Shown: piece by piece, positions 1 to 8,470 of the stretch | Layout of the letters: every line of letters starts with the position of its first letter | Position numbering within the stretch: position 1 is the first letter of the stretch | Source of the DNA: Neobacillus niacini NBRC 15566 | Lineage (GTDB): Bacteria > Bacillota > Bacilli > Bacillales > Cytobacillaceae | Direction of reading: 5' to 3' | Assembly (NCBI RefSeq): GCF_001591505.1 | Contig: NZ_BCVA01000012.1 | Span: 56,414-120,413, forward strand | Length of the DNA: 64,000 nucleotides | Notes under the pieces: model-generated | The model's input: the letters and a program-made list of their open reading frames with translations, nothing else | Told to the model about the DNA's origin: nothing | Database searches by the model: none | Made by a program: the position numbers and the translations under genes

Positions 1-77
1 GCTCTGGAGATTTAAAGCATACAAGTTTTAGTTATTTAAATTGTTATTTCATATTATTTAGCAAATGAGGGAGAGTT

Positions 78-689
78 TTGGACAGCTATAAAGCCTTTGG
101 TACATTCTATAAATGGAATGATTGTATATGTAGGAAAGAAACATTCCTGCAGTTCGGAAACGGTAGTACCTCTATTGGATCAATTATTATGTTAAATCCT
201 GGTGAAGCAAGCTTTGTTGATAAATCATATGTGTTTGATGATGAAGAAAAAACTGGAGAACTAATCCCAGATAAAACAATGAAAAGGCTGGCTGAAATCT
301 TACAACAATCAAAAAAAGAACCTCTTAATGGACGCTTTCATATTTATAATCTCTTTCCATTTCAACATACATCTTCAAAAAACGCAGTTAAGGAAAAACA
401 ATGGTTAATCCAATCATACGAAACAAACAAAACAATAATACGACAGTTCAATGAAGAAAACCATCCATGGGTGCTACTTGCATGGAGTACTGAAAAGGGG
501 TCTGAACTTTATCAATTAAAAGAACAATGGATCTCAGCGATTCATGATATGGGTATTAAAGTTTTCGGTCTAAAAGCAAAGGGGAAGTTGATGTATTATC
601 ATCCATTTCCGCGGAAACAGGTTCATAAAGAACGTTATTATAACGAGATTATTCCACAACTACTAAATAATGAGGGTATTGTAGTTTAA
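78..689 (+). CDS. DUF1643-like protein
   Basis: A 203-residue protein starting at TTG behind a GAGGGAGAG ribosome binding site. It shows an IIMLNPGEAS stretch near residue 36, an IYNLFPF motif near residue 90, and VLLAWS followed by YYHPFPR towards the end. This order (MLNP, then NLF, then a G/HP end) resembles the DUF1643 family of about 160-200 residues, whose biochemical role is unknown. There is no signal peptide or membrane segment. It stands alone and is followed by its own terminator. The family assignment is by eye and only moderately sure. Confidence 0.6.
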   Translation: MDSYKAFGTFYKWNDCICRKETFLQFGNGSTSIGSIIMLNPGEASFVDKSYVFDDEEKTGELIPDKTMKRLAEILQQSKKEPLNGRFHIYNLFPFQHTSSKNAVKEKQWLIQSYETNKTIIRQFNEENHPWVLLAWSTEKGSELYQLKEQWISAIHDMGIKVFGLKAKGKLMYYHPFPRKQVHKERYYNEIIPQLLNNEGIVV

Positions 690-712
690 CAAATATATAT
701 TATTAATCGAAT

Positions 713-748
713 GCGAACTTCAGAAAAGTTGCTGAGGTTCGCTTTTTA
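713..748 (+). terminator. Terminator of the DUF1643-like gene
   Basis: GCGAACTTCAG and CTGAGGTTCGC form an 11-bp stem with one G-U pair. The loop is AAAAGTTG and a TTTTT run follows. Confidence 0.85.
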
Positions 749-1272
749 TTTTCACCCTTTTACTGGTTTGTTAGCAATCATTATTTTAATTTTAAAGCAG
801 GGCGAAGAGATAGTGGGAGCGTAAGATGATAATTTTGTAAAGTCTATGGAAGACAAGCTTCGATCGAGAACAAACTTTGCTTGGATAAAAGCCAGCAATT
901 GAAATATCCATGCAGTTGTAATCTCTTTAAGCAAAGATTATAGGTTTCTAATTGGACAACTGATGTTTCTAACTCTACTAGACTTCATTAAAAGACAGCT
1001 TAGGAGTCAGACTTAAAGTTGAGCTACTAGTGGTTTAATCAAGGCTCCTTTTACAGAGATTGTAAGAAAGAATAGGTATTTGGTTTTATCAAGAAGAAAG
1101 TAACGCTAATTGTTCATAGTTTTTTTAGATTATTTCTTTTTTAATGGAAATTGGTAGGTAACTATTGTTATCAAGGTAGTAAATATGTAATTATATTAAT
1201 ATGTGTTTTTTGTGAACAATCTCCTAGGAGATTGTTTTTTTATAAGGAAAATAGATATACAGGGGGAGAAAG
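749..1272. other. Gene-poor stretch, 524 bp
   Basis: No convincing gene. A short minus-strand frame at 752-934 reads like protein but has no ribosome binding site or recognisable family. The only clear structure is the hairpin at 1215-1241. Confidence 0.5.
1215..1241 (+). terminator. Hairpin just upstream of the YHYH gene
   Basis: AACAATCTCC/GGAGATTGTT is a near-perfect palindrome centred on CCTAGG and followed by a T run, 32 bp before the next start codon. It may end an upstream transcript or attenuate the gene that follows. No upstream gene is obvious. Confidence 0.6.
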
Positions 1273-2478
1273 ATGGATAAGAAAGTATTTTTGTTTACTC
1301 TATTATTTGTGTTGCTGTTTGGTACCTTTGCCTCGGCACATTCAGGTAGGACAGATTCCAGTGGTGGGCACAATTGTAGCGACAAATCAATTTCAAAAGG
1401 TCTTTGTACGGGTTATCACTATCATAACGGAGGCGGTGGTGCTTCAAGCGGTGCTGCAATCGTTAATACAGATAAGGATTGTACAGATTTTGCTAACTAT
1501 GATGAAGTGGTGGCGTATTGGAATGCTAAGGGTTATAGTGCAACCAACGACCCGGAAAATTTAGACGGATGGGGAAATGGTCAAGTGGATGACGGGATAC
1601 CCTGTGAAGTTCCCAGTGGGTATGATAGAACGAAGATAAATAATAGTGCGGAACAAGCACAGCACCTTCAAGATGAAAAAGACATGGCCACCGGTGAAAA
1701 GGCAGGATATTCACAAGGATTGAGTGATGGTTACCAAGAGGCAGCAAGCAATAATGTCTCGACTAGTAACTCAGAGGCTTTTAAAGTTGGCTATGCAACT
1801 GGTTATAACAAAGGTTACGAAGAAGGAAAAGCCAAGGTCACAGCTGAAAAAACAAAAGCGACCGATGATGGATATGCACTTGGACAAAAACAAGATACTA
1901 TATCCCTTCCGACTGCTTATGCGAACCATGCTGGTTTAAAACAAGCTTTTGAATCTGGTTTTAGTAAAGCTGTTACAGCGCGTGTAGAGGCTAAGAAAAA
2001 AGAAACTAAAGACTTAGGCTATGCGGATGGGAAGAAAGATGTTCTTAACGTACCAAAAGATATGGAAGAGGTATATGTTGCAGCTTATCATGAAGGGTAT
2101 GATATGGCTCAAAAAGAATTGAAAGAAGAGTACATAAAGCAAGGTTATGAAGCGGCTTTTGTGATGTTGGAATACACGAAACCTAATTTAACGAATAAAA
2201 AGTTAATAGATTGGTATAAAGAAGGGTTTGAATCCAATACTGAAATCCAACAAATCAAAGCGGATGGATTAGCTTTAGGAAAAGAAGGGGAACCTTACAA
2301 ACTTCCATCGCAATACAAAAACAGTGAAGTAATTTTTAAACATAATTATCAGTTGGGATTTAAAGAATACGAAGAAAAAAAGAGTGATACCCAAAAAGCA
2401 GCTGTTGGAGGCCTTGGGGGTCTATCATTAGTGTGGTTGGGCAGAAGATTTTATATAGCAAGAAAAATGATTCGTTAA
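1273..2478 (+). CDS. Secreted, membrane-anchored YHYH/excalibur-like protein
   Basis: A 401-residue exported protein with a strong GGGGGAG ribosome binding site. Residues 1-22 form a signal peptide ending ASA-H. Residues 23-55 carry an HSGRTDSSGGHNC...GYHYHNGG segment typical of YHYH-domain proteins. Residues about 68-115 (DKDCTDFANYDEV...DDGIPCE) resemble an excalibur-like calcium-binding module. Then follow at least five imperfect GYxxGxxDGY-type repeats to about residue 300. The C-terminus has a short hydrophobic glycine-rich segment (about 375-390) and a basic tail, so it is probably membrane-anchored with the repeats outside. Function unknown; a surface or calcium-binding role is inferred from the domains only. 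Confidence 0.7.
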   Translation: MDKKVFLFTLLFVLLFGTFASAHSGRTDSSGGHNCSDKSISKGLCTGYHYHNGGGGASSGAAIVNTDKDCTDFANYDEVVAYWNAKGYSATNDPENLDGWGNGQVDDGIPCEVPSGYDRTKINNSAEQAQHLQDEKDMATGEKAGYSQGLSDGYQEAASNNVSTSNSEAFKVGYATGYNKGYEEGKAKVTAEKTKATDDGYALGQKQDTISLPTAYANHAGLKQAFESGFSKAVTARVEAKKKETKDLGYADGKKDVLNVPKDMEEVYVAAYHEGYDMAQKELKEEYIKQGYEAAFVMLEYTKPNLTNKKLIDWYKEGFESNTEIQQIKADGLALGKEGEPYKLPSQYKNSEVIFKHNYQLGFKEYEEKKSDTQKAAVGGLGGLSLVWLGRRFYIARKMIR

Positions 2479-2493
2479 AGGGAGGCGGATAAT

Positions 2494-2661
2494 ATGGGCA
2501 TTTACCGAACAATCAGTTATAAAGTAGAAGACATGTTTATTAAAATGTTATCGAAAAAACAGGACCCTGCACTCGTAAAGCAGAAAGTGGACAAGTATCG
2601 CGCCGATCAAGGAAAAAGCCGCAAACAAAGGAAAATGGAAGCAGTTGAAAAAGGTTGGTAA
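2494..2661 (+). CDS. Small basic hypothetical protein, 55 aa
   Basis: Begins with ATG after a GGGAGGCGG ribosome binding site, 15 bp after the previous gene, so probably co-transcribed with it. The product is rich in Lys, Arg and Gln (MGIYRTISYKVED at the start, ending EAVEKGW), with no membrane segment and no recognised family. The terminator at 2743-2780 closes the pair. Confidence 0.65.
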   Translation: MGIYRTISYKVEDMFIKMLSKKQDPALVKQKVDKYRADQGKSRKQRKMEAVEKGW

Positions 2662-2742
2662 TATTATATTAAATAATTGATCGACTAGAGCTGTATAACA
2701 CTTCATATAACCTCATATTGATAATATTCATGTTAACAAGAG

Positions 2743-2780
2743 CAATGCCATTATTCTAAGAATTGGCATTGTTTTTTTTA
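2743..2780 (+). terminator. Terminator after the YHYH gene pair
   Basis: CAATGCCA/TGGCATTG stem with a 13-nt loop, followed by a run of eight T. Confidence 0.85.
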
Positions 2781-2961
2781 TTTAGGGAGGAGATATGTTT
2801 ATACGGACGTTCACGGAACTATTTCACCCCGATTAACATTTACTATCTTAGTAATAGGTATGACCACACAGGACTTTAATTATTACCGTGCGATGGTATT
2901 TCTAAGAATTAGAATCACCTTTTGATTGCCCATATTATTTTAACTAATAGTCAGAATATTA

Positions 2962-2990
2962 TTGACAATTGTGTTTTAAGGAAATACATT
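2962..2990 (+). promoter_or_regulatory. Sigma-A-type promoter of rpiB
   Basis: TTGACA and TACATT are separated by exactly 17 bp, about 50 bp before the rpiB start. Nothing else clear was seen between 2781 and this promoter. Confidence 0.65.
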
Positions 2991-3042
2991 CTAGTTAAAC
3001 GAAATACTATATTTTAAAAAAATGAAAAGGATGGGTTAACAA

Positions 3043-3519
3043 ATGAAGATAGCAGTTGGAGGAGATCATGCTGGCTTTCCATTGAAAGGGTATGTAATGG
3101 AGGTATTAAAAGAGTTAGGGCATGAAGTAATCGATTGTGGCAGTTATGATCCGAATCCGGTTGACTTCCCAGATATTACAAAGCTTGTTTGTGAAAAGAT
3201 TCGAAGGAATGAAGTGGAAAGAGGAATTCTCGTGTGCGGAACGGGAGTAGGCGCAAGCATTGCTGCTAATAAAATTCCTGGGATTCGTGCCTCTGTGTGC
3301 CATGATATTTATTCATCACACCAATGTGTAGAGCATGATGATGTTAATGTAATGTGCATTGGTGCTCAAATTATTGGCCCAGCATTAGTGAGAGAATTAA
3401 TAAATTCTTTTCTAACGGCTGAGTTCAGCACCGCTGTAGAATTTAGAAGAAGAGTTGAGAAGCTTGCCATCATGGAAAAGGAATATTCCAAAGAATTAAT
3501 AGAAATGAATAAAAAATAG
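3043..3519 (+). CDS. rpiB: Ribose-5-phosphate isomerase B family protein
   Basis: A 158-residue cytosolic sugar-phosphate isomerase of the RpiB/LacA/LacB family, interconverting ribose-5-phosphate and ribulose-5-phosphate or a related pair. Visible motifs are GGDHAGFPLK at the N-terminus (phosphate binding), the catalytic-Cys loop CGTGVGASIAANK near residue 66, and CHDIYS and HDDVNVMCIG further on. Length fits the family (about 145-160). The start ATG follows GGATGGG. It has its own promoter and lies upstream of the GntR cluster, so it could serve that pathway with a non-ribose substrate; this is inference from position. Confidence 0.9.
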   Translation: MKIAVGGDHAGFPLKGYVMEVLKELGHEVIDCGSYDPNPVDFPDITKLVCEKIRRNEVERGILVCGTGVGASIAANKIPGIRASVCHDIYSSHQCVEHDDVNVMCIGAQIIGPALVRELINSFLTAEFSTAVEFRRRVEKLAIMEKEYSKELIEMNKK

Positions 3520-3524
3520 GGTGA

Positions 3525-3656
3525 AATAAATATTTTATTGGAATAAACCGACTTTCAACTGTTTATGGGATATTTAACGGCGGTTCTTTTACAGAAGAAA
3601 CTGTCAGAAGTGATTTGAATGAGATACTTGAAGCTTATTATAGAATGATATCCTAG
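3525..3656 (+). pseudogene. Probable C-terminal gene remnant
   Basis: An open frame of 43 codons with no start codon, beginning straight after rpiB and ending at the TAG that opens the next terminator. The translation (ending SDLNEILEAYYRMIS) looks like the helical end of a TetR-type regulator. The presence of a matching terminator supports a once-real gene. The family guess is weak. Confidence 0.35.
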
Positions 3657-3690
3657 CCCCTTTGATCATTTCCAATCAAAGGGGCTTTGC
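3655..3690 (+). terminator. Terminator with a related copy at 19021
   Basis: AGCCCCTTTGAT/ATCAAAGGGGCT stem followed by TTTGCTTTG. The hairpin and its flank recur in similar form at 19021-19055. Confidence 0.75.
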
Positions 3691-3922
3691 TTTGATTTGT
3701 TGTAAAAATAATTTCATTTCCTTACTTCATCAAGACCTGGAAATACCCTATGGAGGCAATATTCTACCTGTTTTTGTGAATTGTACTTGACTTGATGTAT
3801 AGTTTACTTTGCATTTAGTATAACAAGTTTAACTTGCTGTAAAAATAATCATACACGGTGAGGTGAATCATGACTTATCAAGAAAAGAAAAGTATCGTTT
3901 CAGTCATTAGTGCTATTTTCAT
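3655..3922 (+). repeat. Partial duplication, copy 1
   Basis: About 270 bp corresponding to 19021-19285: a terminator, about 100 bp of weaker similarity, then a closely matching promoter region (TTGACTTGATGTATAGTTTA at 3787) and the first 18 or so codons of the small membrane-protein gene. Similarity ends abruptly at about 3922. Copy 2 keeps the full gene. Confidence 0.8.
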
Positions 3923-4001
3923 CCCTAGTTTTATTAAACTAACGATTTCATCGTTTCCTATAACAACCAAGATACATCGGGAAAGACTAGCAACACCATA
4001 A
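3870..4001 (+). pseudogene. Truncated copy of the 19232 membrane-protein gene
   Basis: Starts with the same GGTGAATC-ATG context and MTYQEKKSIVSV residues as the intact gene at 19232. After about 18 codons it leaves homology and runs into unrelated sequence, stopping at 4001 (43 codons). The promoter is retained, so a short transcript or a decoy regulator site is possible. Confidence 0.75.
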
Positions 4002-4161
4002 GCCATCAAAATGTCTTTACTACCGTCACAGCTGCTACCTCCGAACAAGATTAATATAAACATCATAAAATTTTTTTATTTCTTGACATAGAAAACGCCA
4101 TCATACATAATATTCTTATAAATCAGAAAATAATAAATATTGATTGTGTTTGTTTTCTTTA

Positions 4162-4262
4162 AATTGTATACAATTATACACTTCCTAAAATTGGACTTAC
4201 TCTTATAAATTTGAAAAGTTAATTGTGTTTATTTTTTTCTTTAAATTGTATACAATTATACA
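4162..4262. promoter_or_regulatory. Two GTATAC operators upstream of gntR
   Basis: The 14-bp palindrome AATTGTATACAATT, each time continued by ATACA, occurs at 4162-4175 and 4244-4257, inside two longer direct repeats (TTTCTTTAAATTG... and ...TACACTTC) 82 bp apart. A third copy is at 9543. Palindromes of this kind are typical of GntR/FCD regulators. Autoregulation by the adjacent gene is inferred. Confidence 0.7.
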
Positions 4263-4329
4263 CTTCTTAAATTTGGATTCAATGTATTAGTAGTTACTTA
4301 AGATATTTCATATGAAAAGGTGTGGTTTT

Positions 4330-4998
4330 ATGAATAAACAGTCACAACGTACCAGAATGGTCTCCAAGGATTTTGCTTATATAGAGATTAAGCAACAAAT
4401 TATTAATGGAGAATTACAACCAGGTCAAAGCTTGGTTGAGGAAACCTTAACAAAAGAATTAGAAATCAGTAGAACCCCTCTACGTGAGGCACTGCAAAGG
4501 TTGGAAATGGAAGAGTTGGTGGTTAGACAATCAAATGGTCGGTTGAAAGTAGCACCTATTTCCAAAAAGGAGGTAGAGGAGATATTCGTCACTCGAAGTT
4601 TACTTGAAGGATTAATAGCGGGACAAGCAGCCGAAAAAGCAGAGGAAAAGGATGTACAAAACCTATTGAATGTTTTAAAAATGATAAATGAAGCTTCCGA
4701 GAAAGGAGATTATCAAGAGATCATGCATTACGGCAGTGAATTTCATTTATGCCTGTATGACATTAGCAAGAATACAATAACTGTTAAAATATTGAGTATG
4801 CTTAACGATCACATTCTACGTTACCGGCGATTGTTTCCCAAACGGGGCAAGGATAGAAGTGGGAAAGTAATAGAAGAACATGCCCTAATTTTAAATTGTA
4901 TTATTGCAAAGGATGTAAAAGGTGCAGAGCTTGCAATGCAAAAGCATATCCTTAGCAGCTTAGATACTTTGATTGAAAACATAGAACAACATGAGTAA
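4330..4998 (+). CDS. GntR family regulator (FCD domain)
   Basis: A 222-residue repressor-type regulator. Residues about 12-75 form the GntR winged helix (YIEIKQQIINGELQPGQSLV, then SRTPLREALQRLE). Residues about 85-215 are helical and match an FCD ligand-binding domain, which usually binds a carboxylic acid. The ATG at 4330 has AAAAGG upstream; an earlier in-frame ATG at 4312 lacks a ribosome binding site. It lies directly before the tct/uroD-like/opine-DH cluster and between operators of that cluster, so it is the likely local regulator, with the transported acid as likely effector. Confidence 0.9.
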   Translation: MNKQSQRTRMVSKDFAYIEIKQQIINGELQPGQSLVEETLTKELEISRTPLREALQRLEMEELVVRQSNGRLKVAPISKKEVEEIFVTRSLLEGLIAGQAAEKAEEKDVQNLLNVLKMINEASEKGDYQEIMHYGSEFHLCLYDISKNTITVKILSMLNDHILRYRRLFPKRGKDRSGKVIEEHALILNCIIAKDVKGAELAMQKHILSSLDTLIENIEQHE

Positions 4999-5151
4999 GT
5001 AAAAAAATGAACTGCCAAACAAACGCGAAATTCAAATTAAAATACACTGAACTATCAAAAAAGGGATGTAGACTTGATTCAGGTTCGGAATTTTTCCTTC
5101 TGAAATAGAAGGATTAATTATAAATTTACCAGACTAGGTAAGGGGGAGTCA

Positions 5152-5202
5152 TTGTTAACAAAAAAAGATAGATTGCAATTTTGGAAGAGAAATAGCAATT
5201 AA
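5152..5202 (+). CDS. Possible 16-aa leader peptide upstream of tctC
   Basis: A TTG codon placed after a strong AAGGGGGAG site opens a short frame (MLTKKDRLQFWKRNSN) ending 19 bp before tctC. It may be a leader ORF coupling translation into tctC, or a chance frame. Nothing else supports it. Confidence 0.25.
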   Translation: MLTKKDRLQFWKRNSN

Positions 5203-5221
5203 AAAAGAGGGGGTTTTTAGA

Positions 5222-6247
5222 ATGAAAAGAAAATTGATGCTACTTGTTAACGCCGTAATCATTTTAACTTTGCTTATTCTTACAGGCTGTAATGCACAAA
5301 CACAGAAGTCTACGGGCGAAGGAACGAAAAAAGCGTCGACCTCTTCCGCAGAGAAACTGGATTATCCTAAAAAACCAATTGAAACGATTGTAGCATTCAA
5401 CCCTGGAGGGGGGACGGATACTGCAGCCAGAACCGTTCTTCAATTCGCTGAAAAATATGCTGGCACAAGTTTTGCTGTTGTTAACAAACCGGGCGCTGGT
5501 GGTGCAATTGGTTTTACACAAATAGCTCTAGCGCCAACAGATGGCTATACAATTGGTATGATCAATCCTCCGTCGCTCCTCATGTACCCGATAAAAGACG
5601 GAGATGCAGTGAAATATAAACTGGATGACTTTGCGCCTATTGCCAACCTTGTTACTGACCCTGGAACGTTTATTGTCGCACCTAACAGCCCATTTAAAAC
5701 GTTCCAAGAATTTGTTGATTATGCCAAGAAAAATCCTGAAAAGCTGAAAATTGCCTACAGCGGTCCTGGTTCAACGGAGGATCTTGCCTTGAGACAGCTG
5801 GAGGAACAGAATGGCGTTAAGCTAAAGAAGGTACCTTTCGAAGGGACTGCCCCTGGATTGACTGCATTGCTAGGTGGACACGTAGACATTCAGATTACAA
5901 ATGCCTCTGAGGTGTATACCCAATACAAAGAGAAAACAATACGTGTGCTTGCAGTAGGAGCAGAAAGTAAGATTAAAATGATGCCAGATGTTCCTACGTA
6001 TAAAGAGTCCGGCTTCGATACGACTCAGATAGCCATGAGAGGTTTAGCTGGTCCGAAGGATATGGATCCAAAACAAGTTCAATATTTAGCGGACGTAATG
6101 AAAAAGACTTTAGAAGATCCAGATTTCCAGAAAAAAGCCGAAGAATTAGCTCTTCCACTCGACTTTATGGGACCTGAGGAGTATAAATCGTTATTGGAAA
6201 AGATGTCTGCAGACTTTGCGGAAGAGTTTAAAAAGAACCCGTGGTAA
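5222..6247 (+). CDS. tctC: TctC-type solute-binding lipoprotein
   Basis: A 341-residue substrate-binding protein of a tripartite tricarboxylate transporter. Residues 1-22 are a lipoprotein signal with lipobox LTGC. The mature part shows YPKKPIETIVAFNPGGGTDTAAR, the usual carboxylate-binding P-loop region of the TctC/Bug family, and later PGAGGAIG and SGPGSTEDLALRQLE. The family binds carboxylates outside the cell and passes them to TctA/TctB. First gene of the transporter operon; a stable hairpin separates it from tctB. The substrate cannot be read from sequence. Confidence 0.93.
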   Translation: MKRKLMLLVNAVIILTLLILTGCNAQTQKSTGEGTKKASTSSAEKLDYPKKPIETIVAFNPGGGTDTAARTVLQFAEKYAGTSFAVVNKPGAGGAIGFTQIALAPTDGYTIGMINPPSLLMYPIKDGDAVKYKLDDFAPIANLVTDPGTFIVAPNSPFKTFQEFVDYAKKNPEKLKIAYSGPGSTEDLALRQLEEQNGVKLKKVPFEGTAPGLTALLGGHVDIQITNASEVYTQYKEKTIRVLAVGAESKIKMMPDVPTYKESGFDTTQIAMRGLAGPKDMDPKQVQYLADVMKKTLEDPDFQKKAEELALPLDFMGPEEYKSLLEKMSADFAEEFKKNPW

Positions 6248-6295
6248 AACGGATTTTAAAGAAGACCAGATTGGATAACTGAGTAGTTCTTTAAT

Positions 6296-6331
6296 GGGGG
6301 GCTAAGGTCTTTATGATCTATTTAGCCCTCC
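6296..6331 (+). other. Intercistronic hairpin between tctC and tctB
   Basis: GGGGGGCTAA and TTAGCCCTCC pair over about 10 bp with no T run after them. Such a structure would protect the upstream mRNA or partly stop transcription, giving more binding protein than membrane subunits. Confidence 0.65.
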
Positions 6332-6372
6332 TATTAACGTGTTATTCTAGCTAAAAAGGGGTGAATCAAATT

Positions 6373-6834
6373 ATGAAAAAAATAAATTCAGGCGTTTGGG
6401 CTGGAGTTATTCTCCTGATATTCTCACTTGTTTTTTTACTTAATTCGTTTGATTTGGCCTACATCAGCGATATTGGACCAGGACCAGGTTTCTTTCCCGT
6501 TTGGCTATCTGGTATTTTGTCGATCCTGTCTCTGTTGTATATTGTGGTTTCTTTCAAAAATAAAGATTCAGAAGATTCTGAAGAAGAAAGATTACCTAAG
6601 GGAGAAGCACTAAAAAATATTTTATTAATTTTAATCTCGATGACACTATTTACTATATTACTTCCAATTTTAGGATTTATTATGAGCAGCACAATTTTCT
6701 TGTTCACACTTTTATTCAGCGGGTACAGATGGTTTGTGAATTTAGCTATTTCCTTTGGTGTATCGATCATCTTGTATGGATTATTTGATCGTCTTTTAGA
6801 TGTGCAATTACCTGTAAGCGCATTCGGATTTTAA
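6373..6834 (+). CDS. tctB: TctB small membrane subunit
   Basis: A 153-residue, four-helix membrane protein of the tripartite tricarboxylate transporter, with helices at about 7-27, 38-58, 82-105 and 112-145 and a charged central loop (SEDSEEERLPKGE). The GPGPGFFP segment after helix 1 is typical of TctB. ATG 6373 is preferred because AAAAAGGGGTG lies 8 bp upstream; a GTG at 6361 is also in frame but overlaps that site. The next gene follows after 12 bp. Confidence 0.88.
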   Translation: MKKINSGVWAGVILLIFSLVFLLNSFDLAYISDIGPGPGFFPVWLSGILSILSLLYIVVSFKNKDSEDSEEERLPKGEALKNILLILISMTLFTILLPILGFIMSSTIFLFTLLFSGYRWFVNLAISFGVSIILYGLFDRLLDVQLPVSAFGF

Positions 6835-6846
6835 GGAGGTGTATTC

Positions 6847-8355
6847 ATGGCAGAACTAATGTCACTTCTTCAAGGGTTTGAAACAGCATTAACCCTGCAG
6901 AATCTTCTTTACTGTTTGATTGGTGTATCTGTTGGTATGTTTGTTGGGGTACTGCCGGGATTAGGGCCGGTAGCTGGAACGGCAATTCTAATACCAATGA
7001 CCTATGGCATGGAACCTGTATCTGCGATTATTATGCTGTCCGGAATTTTTTATGGGGGTATGTATGGAGGAACAATTACATCCGTATTAATCAATACTCC
7101 CGGTGAAACCGCTTCCGTAATCACCTGTATTGATGGACACCAAATGGCGAAAAAAGGACGTGCGGGTGTCGCATTGGGAGTGGCTGCAATTGGTTCTTTT
7201 ATCGGAGGAGTAGTAGCCATTATTGCTCTGGCATTAGTGGGTCCAAAGTTGGCTAAATACGCATTGCAATTTGGCCCTCCGGAATACTTTAGTTTAATGT
7301 TTTTTGGTTTATTGCTATTAGTCGCACTAATGGGAAAATCGCTAATTAAGGGATTGATTGCCGCCATCCTCGGTTTGCTTTTGTCCCTTGTTGGAATGGA
7401 TCCCGGATCTGGAGCACCAAGGTTTACTTTTGGGCAAATGGAATTATTCGATGGGCTTGAATTTGTCGTGGTGGCAATGGGGTTATTTGGGATTTCGGAA
7501 ATTTTGTTGAATGCAGAAAGTAAAATGAAATTGGATAAGCCAGAAAAAATTAAGGGTCTCTTCCCTTCACGAGAGGAATGGGCACCTACTATGAAATCTA
7601 TTGGCAGGGGAACAGGGATCGGTATGCTGATCGGCTTAATTCCCGGAGCCAGTGCATCCATTTCAGCCATTATGTCGTATTCCTTGGAGAAAAAACTAGC
7701 TAAGGATCCTTCGCGTTTTGGAAAAGGTGCAATTGAGGGAGTTGCTGGACCCGAAACCGCCAACAACGCCTTTAGCGGCGCAGCACTTATTCCATTATTT
7801 ACATTAGGAATTCCCAGTTCTCCAACGGTAGCGGTCATTTTAGGCGCTTTCATTATGCACGGTTTAACACCAGGCCCAACTCTGTTCCAGAACAATCCAG
7901 ATTTTGCATGGGGCGTCATTGCCAGCATGTTTATAGGCAATGCGATTCTACTGTTTATGAATTTACCGATGGCAGGACTTTGGGCAAAGGTTGCTTTGAT
8001 TCCTTATAAATTACTTTTCCCATTGATACTCATCATTTCCCTGGTTGGTGTGTACAGTGTCAACAGAAGTATATGGGATATAGGCATTATGATCCTATTT
8101 GGGATTGTCGGCTACTTTATGAAAAAGTTGGAATTACCGACTGCAGCCCTGATCCTATCGTTTATTTTAGGTCAAAGGGTTGAATTCTCCTTAATACAAA
8201 CGCTCGCTTCCTCTGATAATGGTTTATTAATTTTATTTCAGAGACCTATCTCAGGGGTATTAATGAGTATTTGTGGAATTATCTTGATCTTAAGCATTAT
8301 TGGTGGCATTAAAAAGAAAAAAAGAACAGTTATCACCGGTGACTTTGAATTGTAA
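6847..8355 (+). CDS. tctA: TctA large membrane subunit
   Basis: A 502-residue multi-helix permease, the transport channel of the tripartite tricarboxylate transporter. It begins after an AAGGAGGTG site. Family signatures are visible: GVLPGLGPVAGTAILIPMTY near residue 37, the GGMYGGTITSVLINTPGE loop near 75, and PGASASISAIMSYSLEKK plus GVAGPETANNA near 270-305. Length is normal for TctA. It needs tctC for substrate delivery. A terminator follows, although the downstream enzymes keep the same direction. Confidence 0.95.
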   Translation: MAELMSLLQGFETALTLQNLLYCLIGVSVGMFVGVLPGLGPVAGTAILIPMTYGMEPVSAIIMLSGIFYGGMYGGTITSVLINTPGETASVITCIDGHQMAKKGRAGVALGVAAIGSFIGGVVAIIALALVGPKLAKYALQFGPPEYFSLMFFGLLLLVALMGKSLIKGLIAAILGLLLSLVGMDPGSGAPRFTFGQMELFDGLEFVVVAMGLFGISEILLNAESKMKLDKPEKIKGLFPSREEWAPTMKSIGRGTGIGMLIGLIPGASASISAIMSYSLEKKLAKDPSRFGKGAIEGVAGPETANNAFSGAALIPLFTLGIPSSPTVAVILGAFIMHGLTPGPTLFQNNPDFAWGVIASMFIGNAILLFMNLPMAGLWAKVALIPYKLLFPLILIISLVGVYSVNRSIWDIGIMILFGIVGYFMKKLELPTAALILSFILGQRVEFSLIQTLASSDNGLLILFQRPISGVLMSICGIILILSIIGGIKKKKRTVITGDFEL

Positions 8356-8381
8356 TTCTTTGTCTCTTATTGATGTTTATT

Positions 8382-8425
8382 GCGGGGGGCTTACCGGAAA
8401 GTCCCGAAAGGCCCCGCTTGCTTTT
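8382..8425 (+). terminator. GC-rich terminator after tctA
   Basis: GCGGGG and CCCCGC flank a long, partly paired loop, followed by TTGCTTTT. It may be only partial, with the downstream genes expressed by read-through. Confidence 0.65.
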
Positions 8426-8470
8426 AAGACATATAAGGTAATTTAAAAAGTTATGACGGGAGAGAGAAGC

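Noticed and set aside
752..934. A minus-strand 60-aa frame (ITTAWIFQLLAFIQAKF)
   Set aside because: Looks protein-like, perhaps an old transposase scrap, but no start signal or recognisable family.
1151..1564. A 137-codon frame overlapping the YHYH gene start
   Set aside because: Low-complexity translation without a site; the overlapping frame has signal peptide and domains.
3878..4066. A minus-strand frame whose GSSCDGSKDILMAYGVASLS segment recalls the end of universal stress proteins
   Set aside because: Half of it is antisense to the truncated membrane-protein copy; similarity is too short to call.
7050..7940. A 296-codon open frame on the minus strand
   Set aside because: It is the mirror of tctA, Pro- and Ile-rich with no ribosome binding site; tctA has all family motifs.
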